Assembly (NCBI GenBank): GCA_029052085.1
Contig: JAIDJS010000286.1
Location: forward strand, 1 to 17,572
Length of the DNA stretch: 17,572 nt
Source: Eubacterium sp.
GTDB lineage: Bacteria; Bacillota; Clostridia; Oscillospirales; Acutalibacteraceae
Direction of reading: 5' to 3'
Of this stretch, positions 15,507-17,572 are shown one piece after another. Every line of letters starts with the position of its first letter. The stretch's first letter is position 1. The notes beneath the pieces are model-generated. The model was given only the letters and a program-made list of their open reading frames with translations. It was not told the DNA's origin and searched no databases. Both the position numbers and the translations under genes were made by a program.

Positions 15507-15829
15507 TATGAGTTTTTATCCACCTGATGAAATGTTTTCAGATTGCCGCGCTTTGCAGCTCTTTTTTCAAGCTCGGCCTCAATATCTTCCGGAGTAATAC
15601 CCTGATTCGCCATCATAACAAGCGTATGATAAATCAGATCTGTTACCTCATAAACTGTTTCTTCCTTATCATTATTCTTGGCAGCAATAACCATTTCAGT
15701 ACATTCCTCGCCAACCTTTTTAAGAATTTTATCTAATCCCTGTTCAAACAGATAAGCGGTATATGAGCCTTCAGCCTTTTCATTTTTTCTGTCTATAATA
15801 ACCTGATATTCATTTTTGATTAAATCCAT
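15506..15829 (-). CDS. hisE: Phosphoribosyl-ATP pyrophosphatase
   Basis: 107 residues, a complete stand-alone HisE with the MazG-like all-alpha fold. Metal ligands are in VGEECTEMVIAAKN (39-52; Glu41, Glu42, Glu45) and YEVTDLIYHTLVMM (60-73; Glu61, Asp64). It performs the second step of histidine synthesis, converting PR-ATP to PR-AMP. I chose the ATG at 15827-15829, which overlaps the hisI stop as TGATG and has AAGGAG about 10 nt upstream; the start at 15838 would leave almost no spacing. Separate hisI and hisE genes, instead of a fused hisIE, are adjacent here. Confidence 0.95.
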   Translation of the reverse strand: MDLIKNEYQVIIDRKNEKAEGSYTAYLFEQGLDKILKKVGEECTEMVIAAKNNDKEETVYEVTDLIYHTLVMMANQGITPEDIEAELEKRAAKRGNLKTFHQVDKNS

Positions 15830-16170
15830 CAGAAACATTCTCCTTCATTTTCGCATTTTATTTCATTAAAGAAACAGCTATGGCTGCCCGTATGGCAGGC
15901 TGCTCCTGTCTGAATAACTTTAATAAGCAGAGTATCATCATCGCAATCGCCGTAAATGGAAACGATTTTCTGAAGATGACCGCTTGTTGCTCCCTTATTC
16001 CAGAGTTCCTGCCTGCTTCTTGACCAGAACCATGTATAGCCTGTTTCAAGCGTTTTCTGCATAGATTCCCTGTTCATATATGCAAGCATAAGCACCTCAT
16101 TTGTGCCTTCCTCCTGAATAATGGCAGGAATTAAATCTGCCTTTTTAAAGTATTTTGCCACATCTATCAT
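15829..16170 (-). CDS. hisI: Phosphoribosyl-AMP cyclohydrolase
   Basis: 113 residues, the normal HisI length. [19 protein letters not shown] (47-65) is the family signature, followed by the Mg2+-binding DCDDD (76-80) and zinc cysteines Cys77, Cys92 and Cys99 in [11 protein letters not shown]. It opens the purine ring of PR-AMP to give ProFAR, the third step of histidine synthesis. I chose the ATG at 16168-16170: it overlaps the hisA stop as ATGA and has GAGG 7 nt upstream, while the in-frame GTG at 16176 is too close to that site. Its partner enzyme gene hisE follows with an overlap. Confidence 0.95.
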   Translation of the reverse strand: MIDVAKYFKKADLIPAIIQEEGTNEVLMLAYMNRESMQKTLETGYTWFWSRSRQELWNKGATSGHLQKIVSIYGDCDDDTLLIKVIQTGAACHTGSHSCFFNEIKCENEGECF

Positions 16171-16880
16171 TTGCACACCTCTATTGCTTCTTCAAGTATC
16201 AGCGTTTTGTCATAAAGGCTTTTTCCGCAGATTGCACCATAAAGCCCCTCATTTTTAAGAGCAATAATATCATCAATATTTGTAACACCGCCGGAAGCAG
16301 TTATATCACAGGAAACCGCATTATTGATTTCAACAAGCTGATGGATATTCGGACCACTCAATGTGCCGTCCTTTGAAATATCCGTGTAAATAATCGTTTT
16401 TACACCAACCGCTTCCATCTGCTTTGCAAGATCCGTAAAATAAACATCAGAGCCTTCTGTCCACCCTTCGGTAGCGGCATAGCCGTTTTTCGCATCTATG
16501 CCAACAGCAATGATATCTCCGAATTCCTTAACGGCTTCTTTAACCAAATTTGGATTTTTAAGAGCAACAGAACCAAGAATTACACGACTGATACCGTTAT
16601 TTACATAAAAATCTATATCCTGCATTGTACGGATTCCGCCGCCGATTTCAACCTTCAGCCCTGTTTCATTTGCAACAGATGTAAAGGTTTTTGCATTTAC
16701 AGGCTTTTTCTGCAAAGAGCCGTCAAGATCAACCATATGAATCCACGAAGCACCGGTCTTTTCAAATTGCAAAGCGGTTTCAAGCGCATTATCGGCAACC
16801 TGATGTGCAGTTGAAAAATCCCCTTTGTAAAGGCGAACAGGTTTACCGTCTATAATATCTATAGCTGGGAAGATAATCAT
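16167..16880 (-). CDS. hisA: ProFAR isomerase HisA
   Basis: 237 residues, a (beta/alpha)8 barrel. The start [20 protein letters not shown] (1-20) has catalytic Asp8; VEIGGGIRT (77-85) is the first phosphate-binding loop, VGIDAKNG (126-133) carries Asp129, and [14 protein letters not shown] (165-178) follows. The enzyme carries out the Amadori rearrangement of ProFAR to PRFAR, the fourth step of histidine synthesis. Start overlaps the hisB stop as TAATG with AAGGAG upstream. The next enzyme, HisFH, would use its product, but neither hisF nor hisH is beside it. Confidence 0.96.
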   Translation of the reverse strand: MIIFPAIDIIDGKPVRLYKGDFSTAHQVADNALETALQFEKTGASWIHMVDLDGSLQKKPVNAKTFTSVANETGLKVEIGGGIRTMQDIDFYVNNGISRVILGSVALKNPNLVKEAVKEFGDIIAVGIDAKNGYAATEGWTEGSDVYFTDLAKQMEAVGVKTIIYTDISKDGTLSGPNIHQLVEINNAVSCDITASGGVTNIDDIIALKNEGLYGAICGKSLYDKTLILEEAIEVCK

Positions 16881-17455
16881 TACAGAACTCCTTTTGTTGA
16901 AAGTATTCCGCCGTTATTTTGGGTTACGGCAATTTTTAACGCATGTGCCATTGCCTTGAACAAGGCTTCAATTTGATGATGGGAATTTGAGCCGTAAAGA
17001 ACATTAAGATGAAGCGTTATACCCGAATTCATTGCAAAAGCACGAAAGAATTCCTCAGTACAGCAGGTTTCATAATCGCCGCAGCGTTCCTCATTAAATT
17101 CTGCATGAAATACAAGGAACGGACGATTTGAAATATCAAGAGCACACATTGCCAGACTTTCATCCATAGGAATATAGAACGAGCCATATCTGTTAATTCC
17201 GCCCATATCGCCGAGTGCATCCTTGAATGCCAAGCCAAGGGCAATACCCGTATCCTCAACCGTATGATGTGTATCCACCTCTAAATCACCCGTTACCTTA
17301 ACATTTAAACCAAAGCCGCCGTGAACAGCAAAGGCATTCAGCATATGGTCAAAAAAGCCGATACCTGTTGAAATTTCAACATCGCCGCCATCAAGATTTA
17401 ATTGCATTTTAATCTGTGTTTCTTTCGTATTTCTTTCAATAGCAGAAGTTCTCAT
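16880..17455 (-). CDS. hisB: Imidazoleglycerol-phosphate dehydratase
   Basis: 191 residues, the monofunctional form without the phosphatase domain found in enterobacteria. Mn2+-binding repeats are visible: FFDHML (34-39), DTHHTVED (61-68), and SNSHHQIEALFKAMAHAL (156-173). It dehydrates imidazole glycerol phosphate to imidazole acetol phosphate, the step after HisFH. The ATG has GAGGTG upstream and lies 13 nt after the preceding partial gene, so transcription probably enters from outside the window. The usual next gene, hisH, is missing; hisA follows directly. Confidence 0.96.
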   Translation of the reverse strand: MRTSAIERNTKETQIKMQLNLDGGDVEISTGIGFFDHMLNAFAVHGGFGLNVKVTGDLEVDTHHTVEDTGIALGLAFKDALGDMGGINRYGSFYIPMDESLAMCALDISNRPFLVFHAEFNEERCGDYETCCTEEFFRAFAMNSGITLHLNVLYGSNSHHQIEALFKAMAHALKIAVTQNNGGILSTKGVL

Positions 17456-17468
17456 TTTTACACCTCTT

Positions 17469-17572
17469 TTAATCTTTAAAAAGATTGTTCATAAGATTAT
17501 TTATATTGCTTTTTCTTTTTTCTGTTTCTTCAGCTTCAACGGAAATATTGATAACATCCCCCTCTTTAACAC
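17469..17572 (-). CDS. 3' end of a DUF3006-type gene (partial)
   Basis: Only the last 33 residues lie in the window, because the gene begins beyond the right edge. They read VKEGDVINISVEAEE, then TEKRKSNINNLMNNLFKD and a TAA stop. The pattern of a KEGDV strand followed by an EETxKRK...LMxxLF helix matches my memory of the C-terminus of DUF3006 proteins, small proteins of about 70-90 residues with unknown function. It lies 13 nt before hisB with no terminator between, so the two probably share a transcript. The family name is from recognition of a short fragment and is tentative. Confidence 0.6.
   Translation of the reverse strand, partial: VKEGDVINISVEAEETEKRKSNINNLMNNLFKD

Noticed and set aside
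1..17572. Hidden defence, phage or biosynthetic system
   Set aside because: All sizeable genes are accounted for by housekeeping, sporulation or histidine families; no transposase, integrase, toxin-antitoxin or nuclease module was found.

Overview
The window reads as a core-genome segment of a low-GC, endospore-forming member of the Clostridia (Bacillota). The sporulation genes spoVB-like, yabP and yabQ, the gene order shared with the Bacillus subtilis yabM-divIC region, AT-rich intergenic DNA and GGAGG-type ribosome binding sites all support this. A palindromic GGGAGC-type repeat at the left edge recalls gut Oscillospiraceae/Ruminococcaceae genomes, but that placement is from memory and cannot be checked here. 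Every gene lies on the minus strand, so transcription runs from high to low coordinates.

Right part (17572 to 8781): one tightly packed run of genes with stop/start overlaps or gaps of a few bases: the tail of a DUF3006 gene, hisB, hisA, hisI, hisE, recJ, relA, dtd, an MBL-fold hydrolase and hemZ. It joins part of histidine biosynthesis to recJ-relA-dtd, a neighbourhood common in Firmicutes and tied to stringent response and translation quality control. hisH and hisF are missing from their usual places, and apt is missing from between recJ and relA.

Middle part (8735 to 3817): a small coiled-coil protein of unknown function with its own sigma-A-like promoter and a strong terminator; then a SpoVB/MurJ-type flippase; then a promoter (TTGAAA-17-TATTAT) that starts mazG, hup, rqcP, yabP, yabQ and divIC. 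This matches B. subtilis yabM-yabN-yabO-yabP-yabQ-divIC with an HU gene inserted. Terminator-like hairpins sit directly before rqcP, yabP and spoVB, so transcript levels probably step between genes. The hairpin before yabP also covers its Shine-Dalgarno sequence and has a weak sigma-E-like -10 in its loop.

Left part (3782 to 283): fumarase alpha subunit, an RlmL/YpsC-type 23S rRNA guanine-N2 methyltransferase, an alpha/beta hydrolase with an unrecognised N-terminal third, and a NimA/PNPOX-like flavoprotein, all closely spaced. The fumarase beta subunit is not adjacent. The left edge carries a roughly 154-bp inverted-repeat element whose outer hairpins resemble outward-facing terminators.

No tRNA, rRNA, CRISPR array, transposase, phage gene or defence system was seen. 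Most of the window is ordinary housekeeping DNA. The points worth a second look are the gene-order gaps, the yabP leader hairpin, the palindromic repeat and two poorly characterised proteins.
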